Positions 5,802 through 6,451 of a DNA stretch of 6,451 nucleotides are shown piece after piece. The notes under the pieces are model-generated. The model saw only the letters and a program-made list of their open reading frames with translations, was not told the origin of the DNA and did no database searches. The DNA is taken from positions 1 through 6,451 of the forward strand of contig JANYCL010000186.1 in the NCBI GenBank assembly GCA_025360355.1. The letters run 5' to 3'. Position 1 is the first letter of the stretch. The number at the start of each line of letters is the position of its first letter. Position numbers and translations under genes: made by a program. The stretch comes from Sphingobacteriaceae bacterium (lineage in GTDB: Bacteria; Bacteroidota; Bacteroidia; B-17B0; Aurantibacillaceae).

Positions 5802-6451
5802 ATGAAAAAATCTTTACTTACAATTATTGCTTCTGTTGCACTTTCAATCAGTGCCTTTTCGCAAGCAGTACCAAGTCCCTTCTGGGCCACACTTCAAAAC
5901 ACAAATTTCCCAACAACATCTGCAGGTTTAATTCTTATGGATGTAGTTGATGCCAATACCGTATGGGGACTTGGTAACTATGGTGCAAACGGAAGACAAT
6001 CAAATTTGTTTACCATGACCGCTAACGCAGGCTTATCCTGGACAACAGATTCAATTTTACCTGATACGAATACTTACCAGATCAGTAATATTGAAGGTAT
6101 TGATGCGACCACTTGTTGGGCGTCAATGTTTAATAAAACACTTTATAAAGGCAAATTATATAACACTACGAATGGAGGCTCAAGCTGGAGTGATGTAACC
6201 CCTGTAGGTTCATTTACTAATTCAGCTTCTTTTGCTGATTTTGTTGCTTTCGTTACTCCTACAGTAGGTATTCTTTTGGGCGATCCTGTTGGCGGAGATT
6301 TTGAGATCTGGAAAACTACCAATTCAGGAACGAGCTGGACTAAGATCCCGGGAGCTAGTATTCCAAATCCAATTGGTGCGGAAGCCGGATTAACAGATTC
6401 TTATTTTACATTAGGAAATACAATTTGGTTCGGAACAAGTGCGGGCCGTAT
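5802..6451 (+). CDS. Secreted Asp-box / Ycf48-like repeat protein, probable beta-propeller (5' part, runs off right edge)
   Basis: The frame is open for 216 codons from ATG 5802 to the window end. Residues 1-20 form a signal peptide (MKKSLLTIIASVALSISAFS) with likely cleavage before Gln21, the AFS|Q end common in Bacteroidota. The mature part has three near-identical Asp-box-like motifs: TANAGLSW (73-80), TTNGGSSW (122-129) and TTNSGTSW (172-179). Their Trp residues are 49 and 50 apart, the spacing of propeller blades in BNR/sialidase-like and Ycf48-like proteins. Each is preceded by strands of the form 'DANTVWGLG' or 'FVTPTVGILLGDP'. Such proteins in this phylum usually end in a type IX secretion sorting domain, but that end is outside the window, so export through T9SS is an inference. 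No enzymatic function can be assigned. It has its own promoter and is divergent from the ferredoxin reductase gene. Confidence 0.85.
   Translation, partial: MKKSLLTIIASVALSISAFSQAVPSPFWATLQNTNFPTTSAGLILMDVVDANTVWGLGNYGANGRQSNLFTMTANAGLSWTTDSILPDTNTYQISNIEGIDATTCWASMFNKTLYKGKLYNTTNGGSSWSDVTPVGSFTNSASFADFVAFVTPTVGILLGDPVGGDFEIWKTTNSGTSWTKIPGASIPNPIGAEAGLTDSYFTLGNTIWFGTSAGR

Overview
The window looks like chromosomal DNA of a free-living member of the Bacteroidota (Flavobacteriia/Sphingobacteriia-like). It is AT-rich, ribosome binding sites are weak or absent, promoter-like boxes resemble the Bacteroidota TTTG / TAnnTTTG pattern, and the proteins have the features usual in that phylum: a PBP1A with an acidic tail, a thioredoxin-reductase-like ferredoxin-NADP reductase, and a secreted Asp-box/Ycf48-like repeat protein whose signal peptide ends in AFS|Q. 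No RNA gene, mobile element, CRISPR array or long repeat was seen.

From right to left, six genes run on the minus strand: a ferredoxin-NADP(+) reductase (5680-4670), a bifunctional class A penicillin-binding protein (4608-2353), CoA-transferase subunit A (2300-1590), a small unrecognised exported protein (1579-1022), CoA-transferase subunit B (1020-364), and the first 118 codons of a UDP-galactopyranose-mutase/protoporphyrinogen-oxidase-like FAD oxidoreductase (355 to the left edge). One gene runs divergently on the plus strand: the first 216 codons of a secreted repeat protein (5802 to the right edge). It has a well-formed Bacteroidota-type promoter in the 121-base divergent intergenic region. 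No gap between genes exceeds 121 bases.

The left half, scoA - small exported protein - scoB - FAD oxidoreductase, has gaps of 10, 1 and 8 bases and is almost certainly one transcript. ScoA and ScoB together should form a 3-oxoacid (succinyl-CoA:acetoacetate type) CoA transferase that activates acetoacetate with CoA from succinyl-CoA. The penicillin-binding protein (cell-wall synthesis) and the ferredoxin reductase (electron transfer) are housekeeping genes with no evident pathway link to it, and they are separated by 52 and 61 bases.

The most unusual point is that a predicted exported or lipoprotein gene lies between the two subunit genes of a cytoplasmic enzyme that are normally adjacent. 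Its cysteine motif is imperfect (Arg just before Cys). The PBP1A gene has no ATG near its start and must begin at TTG, just beside a promoter-like box. Nothing in the window clearly indicates a new defence, mobile or biosynthetic system.
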